23,157 nt of DNA, taken from the IMG/VR virus record IMGVR_UViG_3300030380_003487, positions 1 to 23,157 of that record. The stretch is one strand, 5' to 3'. This document shows, piece after piece, positions 6,879-13,686 of the stretch. The DNA is from a virus. The translations under genes and the position numbers were made by a program. The notes beneath the pieces were generated by a model that was not told the origin of the DNA, ran no database searches, and worked only from the letters and a program-made list of their open reading frames with translations. Each line of letters opens with the position of its first letter. The first letter of the stretch is position 1.

Positions 6879-8042
6879 TTAGTGAATAGAATATTTTCCA
6901 AAATTTGGTCTAGATAATATGGAGTAAGTCGCATATCTACATGGATCAATAATATGGTTATGTAAATCCTCTGCTATATTAATCATCTTTCCAGATTTAT
7001 CTTCTTTCCATTTATAATTCCTAAATTCCTGAATTGCATTATTTGAATTACTTGTTATATGAATCTTATATCTTTTTAATAAATCAATTCCTGCATTAAC
7101 TGAATCTCTCCCCTTTATACTTGGATGAATATTATGACCCATTTTTCTCAATTCAGAAATTAATCTTGGCTCTGCTGAATCAGCATATATTGGATTGCTT
7201 AACAAATTCTCTGATCTTAGAAATTGATTAATATCATTAGTAGTCATTTGAGTTCTATATAGATGCTCATGAATATAAAGATTATGATCTAATGTATAAA
7301 CAGAAACCAAAGTTGTAGGATCATGGGTATATCCAAAGTCCATGCCATATGCAATCAGTTTTGCATCACTAGGAACTTTATTAATCTCAACATATCTAAA
7401 AATAGTTCTTCTAGAACTTGACCTCTCTCCTAATCCATATATTTGCCAATATTGTTCATCAGTATCTTTTAATCTTTCTATCTCCTCTCTAATTGAATCT
7501 TCTAAAAAAGGATTATCTAAATAAGTTGTTTTAAAAAACTGACAATCTTCTCTAGGTATTACTTTGTCATATATCCAATGATATTCATCTGATGGATTAA
7601 AGTCAATTATTATTCTTTCCTGAGTTCTAAATATCAGCTGTTGCCAATCCTCCCAATATAATTCATTCGCTTCGTTGATAAAAAGCAAATCTCTTTTTCG
7701 CCCTCTGATTTTCTGGCTCTGATCCAAGCTAGTAAATTCAACTAGATTCCCAAATAGATTATATTCTGAATTGGATTTATTATGATATTCCTCTCTGTAT
7801 ATTTGATGGTCTCTGAGGATGTGTAAAAAATCCCTGAGAACAGTTGCTCTTAAACTTGGAAATGTTTTTCTGCATATAGTAACAATCTTTCCAGAATGAT
7901 TAGTGCAATATTTAAAAATGATATATAAAAGAATATTATAAGTTTTGCCTGATCTTGTACCCCCCTGCTCAACTATAATTTTTGAATCACTATTCTCTAA
8001 GTGCTTATAAACTATATTAGTCTGTATCTTCTGTTTTATCAA
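6879..8042 (-). CDS. Terminase large subunit (387 aa)
   Basis: The DNA packaging motor. The ATPase has a clear Walker A motif GGTRSGKT at residues 27-34, a Walker B region DLLFINEANE at 118-127 and a coupling-type segment IIDFNPSDEYHW. The nuclease domain has acidic residues in MDFGYTHDP (D235), IYADSA (D288) and HIIDPCRYA (D366), as expected for an RNase H-like nuclease of the Terminase 3/6 group. The length of 387 is slightly short but has all motifs. The start is TTG at 8042, because no ATG precedes the Walker A motif. It overlaps the small subunit by 26 nt. Unusually, no portal gene follows it. Confidence 0.95.
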   Translation of the reverse strand: MIKQKIQTNIVYKHLENSDSKIIVEQGGTRSGKTYNILLYIIFKYCTNHSGKIVTICRKTFPSLRATVLRDFLHILRDHQIYREEYHNKSNSEYNLFGNLVEFTSLDQSQKIRGRKRDLLFINEANELYWEDWQQLIFRTQERIIIDFNPSDEYHWIYDKVIPREDCQFFKTTYLDNPFLEDSIREEIERLKDTDEQYWQIYGLGERSSSRRTIFRYVEINKVPSDAKLIAYGMDFGYTHDPTTLVSVYTLDHNLYIHEHLYRTQMTTNDINQFLRSENLLSNPIYADSAEPRLISELRKMGHNIHPSIKGRDSVNAGIDLLKRYKIHITSNSNNAIQEFRNYKWKEDKSGKMINIAEDLHNHIIDPCRYATYSILSRPNFGKYSIH

Positions 8043-8376
8043 TTATCTCAATTTGAAAGTTAGTAGGCATTCCATCTGCTCCTGTAATCTCCTGTCTTTC
8101 TATGTAACCTCTTTTCTTGCCTTTGGTTTTTAGGTAGAAAATAGTTGCTGCTGTTGAATTGTCTGCTATCTGTCTATGTAATTGACTTTCTACAAAATCT
8201 AATGCGATATTATCAATGTCCTGAACTTTCTGAGCAAAATCATCATCTTCTTTCATCCACTTATAAAAAGTGCTTCTAGGTACATCTGCTTTCTTGCAAG
8301 CCATATTGACCACCCCTAAACTCTGCTCTAATGCTTTTAAAACTGATTCCTTTTTTATGTGTCTACTTTTGTCCAT
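8017..8376 (-). CDS. Terminase small subunit (119 aa)
   Basis: A 119-residue protein with an N-terminal helix-turn-helix (KESVLKALEQSLGVVNMACK, then KADVPRSTFYKWMKED, residues about 8-47), a helical oligomerisation part (FVESQLHRQIADNSTAATIF) and the segment YLKTKGKKRGYIERQE that is typical of phage small terminases. It recognises the packaging start site on phage DNA and hands it to the large subunit, whose gene overlaps its end. The start ATG at 8376 overlaps the glycosyltransferase stop by 1 nt (TAATG). The classification is secure because of both motif and position. Confidence 0.88.
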   Translation of the reverse strand: MDKSRHIKKESVLKALEQSLGVVNMACKKADVPRSTFYKWMKEDDDFAQKVQDIDNIALDFVESQLHRQIADNSTAATIFYLKTKGKKRGYIERQEITGADGMPTNFQIEIIDKTEDTD

Positions 8377-9092
8377 TATAGATTTAATTTTATTGTAAAT
8401 TCATTTGCTTTTCTTTTGACCTGAGAAATCATTGATGGATATAATTTGATCAAATCTTTAATCGCTTTTCTTTCTATTTGAATTGTTCTATAATCTTTGC
8501 AACCTCCATCTTGATCCCAATGGTCATTCTCCCAATGTAAATATCTAATTCCTAGAATCCCCCCTTTGTCTTTTATATGTCTTAAACAAATTTCATAATC
8601 TTCTTTTACTACAAAATTTTCATCAAAATAATATTCTCCATCATTTATAATTCCCATCAAAGATGCAGTCACATATGTTCTGGTTAATATAGGTTTGTAT
8701 GGGTATGATCCTCTAGGGCTTGATTCTGTTCTTGTTCCCCAAATCTTATATCCCATTTGCTCACATAAATCAAAATATTTTAAAAATTCCTCCATCCAAA
8801 AACCCTGATCTTTTATTTGTACTTTTCTTGTATTTCTTTTATCTAAAAAATTATAGCCAACATTCTTAGCATCATCATCTATCATGACCACCCACTTCTC
8901 CTTGCTATTTTTCAAGATCCAATTTCTAGTAGGTGTAATTCCCCTGACCTCTTTTGGAATACAAACTATATTTTTAACTAATCCTTTATATTGATGATAC
9001 TCACTTTCTGGAATAAAAAAAGTAGCATCAGGTAATATTTTATTTGTGCTAGTTAATCCTGCTCTGCCTTTACTTGGTACTGCTATTAACAT
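8376..9092 (-). CDS. TET-associated-type glycosyltransferase, GT-A fold (238 aa)
   Basis: The N-terminus MLIAVPSKGRAG, followed by TFFIPESEYHQY, GITPTRNWILKNS and VVMIDDDAKNVGY (D72-D74, the metal-binding DXD-like site of a GT-A glycosyltransferase), matches the family called TET-associated glycosyltransferases (TAGT). In phages described by comparative genomics these lie beside TET/JBP dioxygenases and ParB-like genes and are proposed to glycosylate hydroxymethylated DNA bases. Here it is next to a ParB-like gene and the terminase genes, but no TET/JBP gene is in the window. The C-terminal part has VKEDYEICLRHI and GCKDYRTIQIERKA. The family call is from memory. Substrate is not known. It could act on DNA, or on another substrate. 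Confidence 0.75.
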   Translation of the reverse strand: MLIAVPSKGRAGLTSTNKILPDATFFIPESEYHQYKGLVKNIVCIPKEVRGITPTRNWILKNSKEKWVVMIDDDAKNVGYNFLDKRNTRKVQIKDQGFWMEEFLKYFDLCEQMGYKIWGTRTESSPRGSYPYKPILTRTYVTASLMGIINDGEYYFDENFVVKEDYEICLRHIKDKGGILGIRYLHWENDHWDQDGGCKDYRTIQIERKAIKDLIKLYPSMISQVKRKANEFTIKLNL

Positions 9093-9696
9093 TTAATCTT
9101 CTTTTAAATTCATCCCAATATAAAACTCTTTCTAAACTTACAGCATCAAATCCACTTCCTTTTTTATAACCTCCTCGCCTGACCATTTTTAATTTTAATA
9201 TCTCTTTTAACTCCTCCCAATCAACTGAATTTGGCTCAGCCATTATCAAAATATATTCTTTTGGAGGAACTAATTGAACTGATTGAGGTAATTCAATTTC
9301 ATCATCATCTTCTAAATTATCTATCTGATCATTTATTGGAAGATCTAAACCCCAATCTTCTAAGAGATCAACATCCCATTCATTTGCTAATATATCCCAA
9401 TCCCAATCTCCAAAAGATGAATTGTCTTTTATTATAAATTCTTTTTTCTGATCCTCTGTTAATTCATCTGTTTGTATAGCATATATTTCTTTGAGCCCTG
9501 CTTCTATGCAAGCTTTATATCTCATATTTCCCCCCAGAATTATATTGTTTTCATCTACAACAATTGGTCTAAGTTTTAACATTTCTGGAAAATCTTTTAT
9601 TGACTTTACTAATTTATCAAATTTTGCACCCTTTATAAATCTAGGATTTTCAGGATTCATTTTAATTTTATGTATTTTTACTTTTACAGGTTTCAT
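9070..9696 (-). CDS. ParB-like nuclease-domain protein (208 aa)
   Basis: A ParB/Srx-fold N-terminal domain: PVKVKIHKIKMNPENPRF at the start, FDKLVKSIKDFPE, RPIVVDENNIILGGNMRYKA (the GGNMRYKA box at residues 55-62), then KKEFIIKDNSSFGDWDWD and EWDVDLLEDWGLD, which are typical of phage ParB-like proteins. The C-terminal part (VPPKEYILIMAEPNSVDWEE on) is a separate small domain I do not recognise. Such proteins bind DNA and may hydrolyse CTP or act as nucleases. I chose the ATG at 9696, 4 nt after the upstream stop; an upstream ATG at 9723 would add 9 residues. Position beside the glycosyltransferase and terminase fits a role in DNA modification or packaging. Confidence 0.82.
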   Translation of the reverse strand: MKPVKVKIHKIKMNPENPRFIKGAKFDKLVKSIKDFPEMLKLRPIVVDENNIILGGNMRYKACIEAGLKEIYAIQTDELTEDQKKEFIIKDNSSFGDWDWDILANEWDVDLLEDWGLDLPINDQIDNLEDDDEIELPQSVQLVPPKEYILIMAEPNSVDWEELKEILKLKMVRRGGYKKGSGFDAVSLERVLYWDEFKRRLNVNSSTK

Positions 9697-9700
9697 ATTA

Positions 9701-10084
9701 TTATAACGAGTTTTGACATTCATTTAATTTATTTTCTAATAATTTCAGTTTGTTTTCTAAATAGTGAACTCTGTCAATCTGATCAATATTTAAATTACTT
9801 TTAAAAGAAAACATTTTTTCTAAACTATCTAATTCTTTATTATATTTTTTATACATATAATAATTCTTTACAGAGTGGATGCAACTTGCATGAGTCATGG
9901 TTTTATTATTATCATTAAAAAATTTAGCTATATTCAACCATCTCATATTTAATTTTGCTCTTAACAAATAACAAACTAAGGATCTAAATTCTATATATTT
10001 TTGTTTTCTTGTATTTTCAAAAACATTGACCCCTGTTTCTTTTATAATTTTATTTGCTATTTCTATTGGTTTCAAATTCTTCAT
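9701..10084 (-). CDS. DnaA domain IV-like DNA-binding protein (127 aa)
   Basis: The segment RKQKYIEFRSLVCYLLRAKL, LNIAKFFNDNNKTMTHASCI and HSVKNYYMYKK resembles the C-terminal DNA-binding domain of DnaA, in which a helix-turn-helix is followed by a signature containing D-H-(T/S)-T-V. Here the equivalent is KTMTHASCIHSVK. There is no ATPase domain, so this is a stand-alone DnaA-type binding domain with a C-terminal coiled coil (LENKLKLLENKLNE). It may bind a phage origin or modulate host initiation. The ATG at 10084 overlaps the exonuclease stop as ATGA. A longer frame from 10111 is therefore less likely. Confidence 0.7.
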   Translation of the reverse strand: MKNLKPIEIANKIIKETGVNVFENTRKQKYIEFRSLVCYLLRAKLNMRWLNIAKFFNDNNKTMTHASCIHSVKNYYMYKKYNKELDSLEKMFSFKSNLNIDQIDRVHYLENKLKLLENKLNECQNSL

Positions 10085-10803
10085 GTTCTTAATTTTAATA
10101 AATGATAGCACTCAATATATTTCAATTTAGCTTTTCCTCTATATTCTTTTATAAATAATTCATATAATTTTCTAGTATATTGATATTTACTAGTGCAATC
10201 TTCAAAATATTTTTCTGCAAACTTTTTGCCTTTGCCTTTGAAATAATTAACATTATCTGCTGTGTCTCCCATAATCATTTGCTCATAAAAATTATATAAA
10301 GCATCTGATTCACTAATATCTAAAATTACTTTATGCTTATAATGATAATTGTAAAGCAAACATGGAAACTGCTTATAATCTTTGTCAATGCTTACTATCA
10401 TGACTTCATCCCTACCAAATTCATCACTTAATTTTTTCCAATATCTAGCAACCAAATCATCTGTCTCCATTCCAAAGCAATATTTACTATCATAATTATC
10501 TTTTACATATTGATGCATAGGATGTAATAATGGTGGAAGAATCTGTTTTTTTCTATTTGCTTTATAATCTGGAGTTATCTGTTTTCTAAAATTTCCTTTT
10601 GATCCATTAAAAGTAACAATAGAATCAATAGTATATAATTCTTCCAGATCATTTACTATCTTCATATATTGCTCATTAAATTTGTTTATACTATCCTCCA
10701 TGTTAGTATAAAAATTATCTGGATATAAATGAAAATTAATATCATTCTTTGACCTATAGCAACTAGCAAAGATCAAGCTGTCTGCATCTATCAATAAAAT
10801 CAT
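10081..10803 (-). CDS. 5'-3' exonuclease, FEN/PIN family (240 aa)
   Basis: Phage 5' nuclease of the FEN family, which removes RNA primers or trims DNA 5' ends. Metal-binding acids are in LLIDADSLIF (D6, D8), GMETDDLVA (E113, D115, D116) and IVSIDKDYKQF (D140, D142). YKANRKK (80-86) is the conserved basic arch segment, and GDTADNVNYFKGKGKKFAEK (179-198) is the helix-three-turn-helix that binds DNA, with its two aspartates. The ATG at 10803 starts the conserved MILLIDAD motif and overlaps the stop of the 45-codon gene as ATGA; a longer frame to 10857 adds a Tyr-rich stretch that is really the end of that small gene read in another frame. Confidence 0.9.
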   Translation of the reverse strand: MILLIDADSLIFASCYRSKNDINFHLYPDNFYTNMEDSINKFNEQYMKIVNDLEELYTIDSIVTFNGSKGNFRKQITPDYKANRKKQILPPLLHPMHQYVKDNYDSKYCFGMETDDLVARYWKKLSDEFGRDEVMIVSIDKDYKQFPCLLYNYHYKHKVILDISESDALYNFYEQMIMGDTADNVNYFKGKGKKFAEKYFEDCTSKYQYTRKLYELFIKEYRGKAKLKYIECYHLLKLRT

Positions 10804-10937
10804 TTCTTTGTAATAAATATAAAAATAATAGTAATCACTAGACCCAATAAAGACCATCCTAGCATTTTATTATTTTTTGTTTGTTGTTTAGGAGATCTGC
10901 CTTGATTACTCCTGTATTGTCTCTGTTTTTTTTCCAT
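10800..10937 (-). CDS. Small single-pass membrane protein (45 aa)
   Basis: Found from the overlap pattern. ATG at 10937, TGA at 10802-10800 that overlaps the exonuclease ATG (ATGA). The product has a very basic N-terminus (MEKKQRQYRSNQGRSPKQQ) and one membrane segment (residues 26-42, LGWSLLGLVITIIFIFI) ending TKK. The orientation is probably N-in. Its start lies inside the end of the 58-residue gene (32-nt overlap). I do not know its function. Membrane location, and position directly before a 5' nuclease gene, could suggest tethering of replication or interference with host membrane proteins, but that is speculation. Confidence 0.65.
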   Translation of the reverse strand: MEKKQRQYRSNQGRSPKQQTKNNKMLGWSLLGLVITIIFIFITKK

Positions 10938-11082
10938 CTGATTTATGTAAAATTTGACCCTCTAAATCAACAACTATATAATTATGCTCTAATAATAATT
11001 CTATTGCTTCATGTATTTTTTTTACTTGTTGTCTATAATGACCAAATATTTGATTCTCAAAAGCATTATGATCGTGTTTCAT
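10906..11082 (-). CDS. Hypothetical small protein (58 aa)
   Basis: A 58-residue protein starting MKHDHNAFENQIFGHYRQQV with a helical first half and an end of LEGQILHKSDGKKTETIQE. Not recognised. Its ATG at 11082 overlaps the upstream stop as ATGA, and the next gene begins inside it, which supports real translation. No membrane segment or cysteines. Confidence 0.65.
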   Translation of the reverse strand: MKHDHNAFENQIFGHYRQQVKKIHEAIELLLEHNYIVVDLEGQILHKSDGKKTETIQE

Positions 11083-11369
11083 CTTTTATATTTTTTTAAT
11101 TCTTTTAATTCATCTAAGATATTTCCTAAATAATAATCTTGCATTTTCTGATTTTCTTTTACAACCTGACTTATTATAAATGGAAGATCCTTAAAAAATT
11201 CATCAACATTAATGACCAGATGTTTCTCATTTCCACTCTCCCAATCTCCATGATCAATATGTAATTCTCCATCTCCAACCCAAACATTGTTAGAGTGATG
11301 CAGATAATGATTCTTTTTAGCAGATTCTAATCTTTCTTTTAAGTTCTTAATTTGTTCTTTTTGTGTCAT
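11079..11369 (-). CDS. Hypothetical protein (96 aa)
   Basis: A 96-residue protein with an N-terminal coiled coil (KEQIKNLKERLESAKKNHY), a central acidic His-rich part (VWVGDGELHIDHGDWESGNE) and a C-terminal helix (YLGNILDELKELKKYKR). The His/Asp-rich centre could bind metal, but I recognise no family. The ATG at 11369 overlaps the upstream stop as ATGA, and its own stop overlaps the next start in the same way. Confidence 0.65.
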   Translation of the reverse strand: MTQKEQIKNLKERLESAKKNHYLHHSNNVWVGDGELHIDHGDWESGNEKHLVINVDEFFKDLPFIISQVVKENQKMQDYYLGNILDELKELKKYKR

Positions 11370-11857
11370 AATTTTCTAGGTATTTTAATTGATTTAATAT
11401 CTTGACTATCTATCAGAGTTAGCACATCTTTACTCCCTGATCTATTATATAATTTATAAAGAGGAAAGTGATTCACATAAACCTTTTCAACTCTATCTTT
11501 CAATAGTTGAACTAAATCTTCTCGCCACACAAATAGCCATTGCGATTCTTGTTTAAAAGCAATATAATGAGCTTTTCCAAATGCCCATCCATCAAAGCCA
11601 TATGGGTTTTTTATTTCAACCCATAAATATTTATCATTTTTAGGTTGACCTCTTTTTAAACTTTTTCTGTCTTTTATATCTGTAGTTATTTGAGTTTCTA
11701 CAGCTAGAGTAGTGAATGAAATTTTGCCATCAATATGGTCATATTTATTCTCATTAAGAGTAACAGATTCAAATTCTAAATCTTTTAAATCTTGTTCCTC
11801 AATAGGATTGTATCTCTTTATAAGTTCCTGAGATAATTTTCTATTATATTCATTCAT
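11366..11857 (-). CDS. Possible PD-(D/E)XK nuclease-like protein (163 aa)
   Basis: The central part has KYLWVEIKNPYGFDGWAFGK followed by AHYIAFKQESQWLFVWRE, in which E-I-K within a beta strand resembles the E-x-K half of a PD-(D/E)XK nuclease, with a beta strand and a helix after it as in resolvase- and restriction-like folds. The upstream Asp would be D43 region (DGKISFTTLAVETQI). This is a layout match only. The gene starts with ATG at 11857 and overlaps the next one by 4 nt. The promoter at 11862-11891 lies 5 nt upstream, so the mRNA may begin at the start codon. Other possibilities are a general DNA-binding protein. Confidence 0.5.
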   Translation of the reverse strand: MNEYNRKLSQELIKRYNPIEEQDLKDLEFESVTLNENKYDHIDGKISFTTLAVETQITTDIKDRKSLKRGQPKNDKYLWVEIKNPYGFDGWAFGKAHYIAFKQESQWLFVWREDLVQLLKDRVEKVYVNHFPLYKLYNRSGSKDVLTLIDSQDIKSIKIPRKL

Positions 11858-11861
11858 GAAA

Positions 11862-11891
11862 TAAATATAATAAAAATAAACTTATAAACAA
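11862..11891 (-). promoter_or_regulatory. Promoter (TTG, 19 nt, TATATTTA), probably leaderless
   Basis: TTG (11891-11889) and TATATTTA (11869-11862) are separated by exactly 19 nt, the same spacing and near-identical sequence as the promoters at 6830 and 14849. The expected start point is about 11859-11855, which coincides with the ATG at 11857. Confidence 0.6.
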
Positions 11892-11896
11892 AATGT

Positions 11897-12106
11897 TTAC
11901 AACCCTCCTTTATAAATATCATTTAAATCCTGTATCCACCTTTTGATTTCTTTTGGATTACAGGTGCAGGGTTTGTAAAAACTATGCTTTTTATATCTGC
12001 TGTGCAAGTCGCATACCAACTCAAACTCCCTACCAGATATTGTTGACCTAGTGGAATTTCTAAATTTTGACCATTTGTCATAATCTTCTTTGTTAAATTT
12101 TACCAT
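11897..12106 (-). CDS. Small Cys-containing protein (69 aa)
   Basis: A 69-residue protein with REFELVCDLHSRYKKHSFYK followed by PCTCNPKEIKRWIQDLNDIY. C32, H35, C47 and C49 could form a zinc site, which suggests a small DNA- or RNA-binding protein. The pattern C-x2-H...C-x-C before a Trp helix is familiar from small phage proteins of unknown role. It starts 7 nt inside the end of the 59-residue gene. It is the last gene before the promoter at 11862-11891. Confidence 0.65.
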   Translation of the reverse strand: MVKFNKEDYDKWSKFRNSTRSTISGREFELVCDLHSRYKKHSFYKPCTCNPKEIKRWIQDLNDIYKGGL

Positions 12107-12279
12107 CTTTTTATCTTAATATTATTTAATGCTTTTTGTCTATCATCACAACCACAATCTTCATATCCTAATTTATTAGCTATCCATTTTGAAATTTTTT
12201 TTCCCTGACCTAATGTTAAGACCTTAATAATAAAAGCAATCAGATCTCCAATTTTAATTCTATAATAATCATTTTTCAT
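12100..12279 (-). CDS. Small protein with CxC motif (59 aa)
   Basis: A 59-residue protein not obvious in standard length cut-offs. It runs from ATG at 12279 (overlapping the sigma factor stop as ATGA) to TAA at 12100. It has a hydrophobic helix (IGDLIAFIIKVLTLGQGKKI) and a C-terminal motif GYEDCGCDDRQKALNNI, a CGC-x2-R-x3-LN pattern I recall from many small phage proteins. Two cysteines near each other may bind metal with a partner. No function is known to me. Confidence 0.65.
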   Translation of the reverse strand: MKNDYYRIKIGDLIAFIIKVLTLGQGKKISKWIANKLGYEDCGCDDRQKALNNIKIKRW

Positions 12280-12749
12280 AATAATTTTTTTAACCTTTCT
12301 TTGACCTTTGTATAAGTATTATAAAGAGAATAATAAGGGATATGAGTTTTTCTAGATAGAGATGCAATGCTTTCTCCTCCATTAATTAATTCAAATATTC
12401 TTTTGTCGTACCAATACATTTTATCTAATTCTTTTTGAACAGCTTCATATGTTCCTAAATAATCAGGATCATCACTTTTATTTTTTATATTTTCTAATCC
12501 CTCTATATAAATATTTTTTTTCTTTCTAGTTAAATCTATAAACAAGCTGTTTAGTGTTCTAAATATATAGTAATAATTTATTTCAGTTTCATTATATCTA
12601 ATGTCTAATCCTTTTTTTACTTTGATTATTATTTTAACATACATCTCCTGCACCAGATCCTCAGCTATTGCATCATTGCAACCAAATGATTTCACGATTT
12701 TAATCCATGTTTTGTGTTTATCATAAAGTTGTTCAATATCTTTTTTCAT
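12276..12749 (-). CDS. Phage RNA polymerase sigma factor, ECF-like (157 aa)
   Basis: The protein has a sigma region 2-type segment (GCNDAIAEDLVQEMYVKII, residues 23-41, with the typical A-E-D-L-V-Q-E core) and a C-terminal sigma region 4-type helix-turn-helix (ESIASLSRKTHIPYYSLY, then NTYTKVKERLKKLL). The length of 157 suits a minimal ECF-type factor. It would redirect host RNA polymerase to phage promoters, likely middle or late ones, and could be what reads the promoter-like motifs that lack a -33 TTG. Its start overlaps the ATPase gene by 17 nt. Sigma activity is a family-based inference. Confidence 0.8.
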   Translation of the reverse strand: MKKDIEQLYDKHKTWIKIVKSFGCNDAIAEDLVQEMYVKIIIKVKKGLDIRYNETEINYYYIFRTLNSLFIDLTRKKKNIYIEGLENIKNKSDDPDYLGTYEAVQKELDKMYWYDKRIFELINGGESIASLSRKTHIPYYSLYNTYTKVKERLKKLL

Positions 12750-13581
12750 TTTCTTTTAATGGATCATATAAATCCCCTACTATCTCAGGCAAACCTAAAT
12801 CATTTATTTTAAAACTAAATGTCTCAAAAGCATATCCCCTACTTCTTTTGCATTTAACTGTTATCCATTCCTTATTAACTGTATTTGCTTCCAACTCAAT
12901 TTGAGTTTCACATTTTTTTTCTAAGAAAGATCCTAAATGTCCTGTGGGTTTAGAACTTCCATAATTAGAATGTATTACAGTAATGATATGGCATTCGTAA
13001 ATTGAACTCCATTCCATTAATTTTTGTACACAAGCATTTGATTCTTCTAAATTGTTAACATCTCCCACTAAATCAGCTATGCCATCAATAATAATCAATC
13101 CTGTATTCATGATTTTATCTTTTAACAAATACTCAATAAAATCTATTCTCTGCTTAAATCCAATTTGTCTTAATGCATATGTATAATAACATTGTGACCC
13201 ATCCAGATCTGACATATCAATTGCTCGCTTAAATACTCTCTGAGCATGCCATGTTCCCTGTTCTGTATCTATATGTAAAAGACATTGATCTTTTCTATGT
13301 CCTTTAATATCTCCTCCAAAATGATTAGATCCTGAAAGATATACACTGCTTAACAAAGATATAAAAAATGTTTTCTTTGTTTTTGGTGGGCTTTGAACGA
13401 ATGAAAAGTTGCCATATGTTCCAATAGGTATGGGTAACATTTGACCACCATCTTTAGTTTGTATATATTTTTTTCCTAATGATAATGCGACAGGTGGGTA
13501 ATCTATTCTTTCAGAATTATCAACTAGACATTCTGCCTCAATTTTTTTCATGAGGATTTCATGTTCTGTTTTGTTTTGCAT
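12733..13581 (-). CDS. RecA-fold ATPase, RepA/AAA_25-like (282 aa)
   Basis: A RecA-type ATPase of the kind used as replicative helicase or helicase loader. It has a P-loop region SPPKTKKTFF (residues 64-73) in which the usual Gly before Lys is replaced by Lys (K-K-T), then LLHIDTEQGTW (102-111), a Walker B strand LIIIDGIADL (162-171) and VIHSNYG (202-208). These are typical of the RepA/DnaB-like group that has KSKKT-type loops. The ATG at 13581 is next to a possible -7 element at 13585-13592. It overlaps the sigma factor by 17 nt. No primase domain is seen, so a separate primase may be elsewhere. Confidence 0.75.
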   Translation of the reverse strand: MQNKTEHEILMKKIEAECLVDNSERIDYPPVALSLGKKYIQTKDGGQMLPIPIGTYGNFSFVQSPPKTKKTFFISLLSSVYLSGSNHFGGDIKGHRKDQCLLHIDTEQGTWHAQRVFKRAIDMSDLDGSQCYYTYALRQIGFKQRIDFIEYLLKDKIMNTGLIIIDGIADLVGDVNNLEESNACVQKLMEWSSIYECHIITVIHSNYGSSKPTGHLGSFLEKKCETQIELEANTVNKEWITVKCKRSRGYAFETFSFKINDLGLPEIVGDLYDPLKENEKRY

Positions 13582-13584
13582 ATT

Positions 13585-13592
13585 TAAATATA
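13585..13592 (-). promoter_or_regulatory. Possible -7 element before ATPase gene
   Basis: TATATTTA on the minus strand, in the context TATATTTAAATATG, ends 3 nt before the ATG at 13581. No TTG lies 19 nt upstream; that stretch is the terminator. It may be a promoter for a leaderless mRNA that depends on another sigma factor, or chance in AT-rich DNA. Confidence 0.3.
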
Positions 13593-13621
13593 AAAAAAAG
13601 GGAGGATAAATTTCCCCCCTT
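13592..13621 (-). terminator. Rho-independent terminator after SSB gene
   Basis: On the minus strand AAGGGGGG (13621-13614) pairs with CCTCCCTT (13605-13598) with one G-U pair, an 8-nt loop, and eight T follow. It separates the ERF/SSB unit from the ATPase unit. Confidence 0.8.
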
Positions 13622-13627
13622 AATTAA

Positions 13628-13686
13628 AAATGTGAATTATATTGTGAGATGATCAATCCCTGTTCCTCGTTTGGTACAACACATTT
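13628..13686 (-). other. Possible long hairpin in the 3' untranslated region of the SSB gene
   Basis: AAATGTG (13686-13680), which overlaps the SSB stop codon, can pair with CACATTT (13634-13628); TTGT and ACAA just inside can extend it. The enclosed sequence is less AT-rich than the surroundings and includes the palindrome TTGATCAT region near 13651-13658. It may be chance, or a processed RNA or origin-type structure. Confidence 0.25.

Noticed and set aside
10081-10857. Exonuclease start at 10857
   Set aside because: The extra 18 residues are Tyr-rich out-of-frame reading of the 45-residue membrane gene; the conserved motif starts at ATG 10803 with ATGA coupling.
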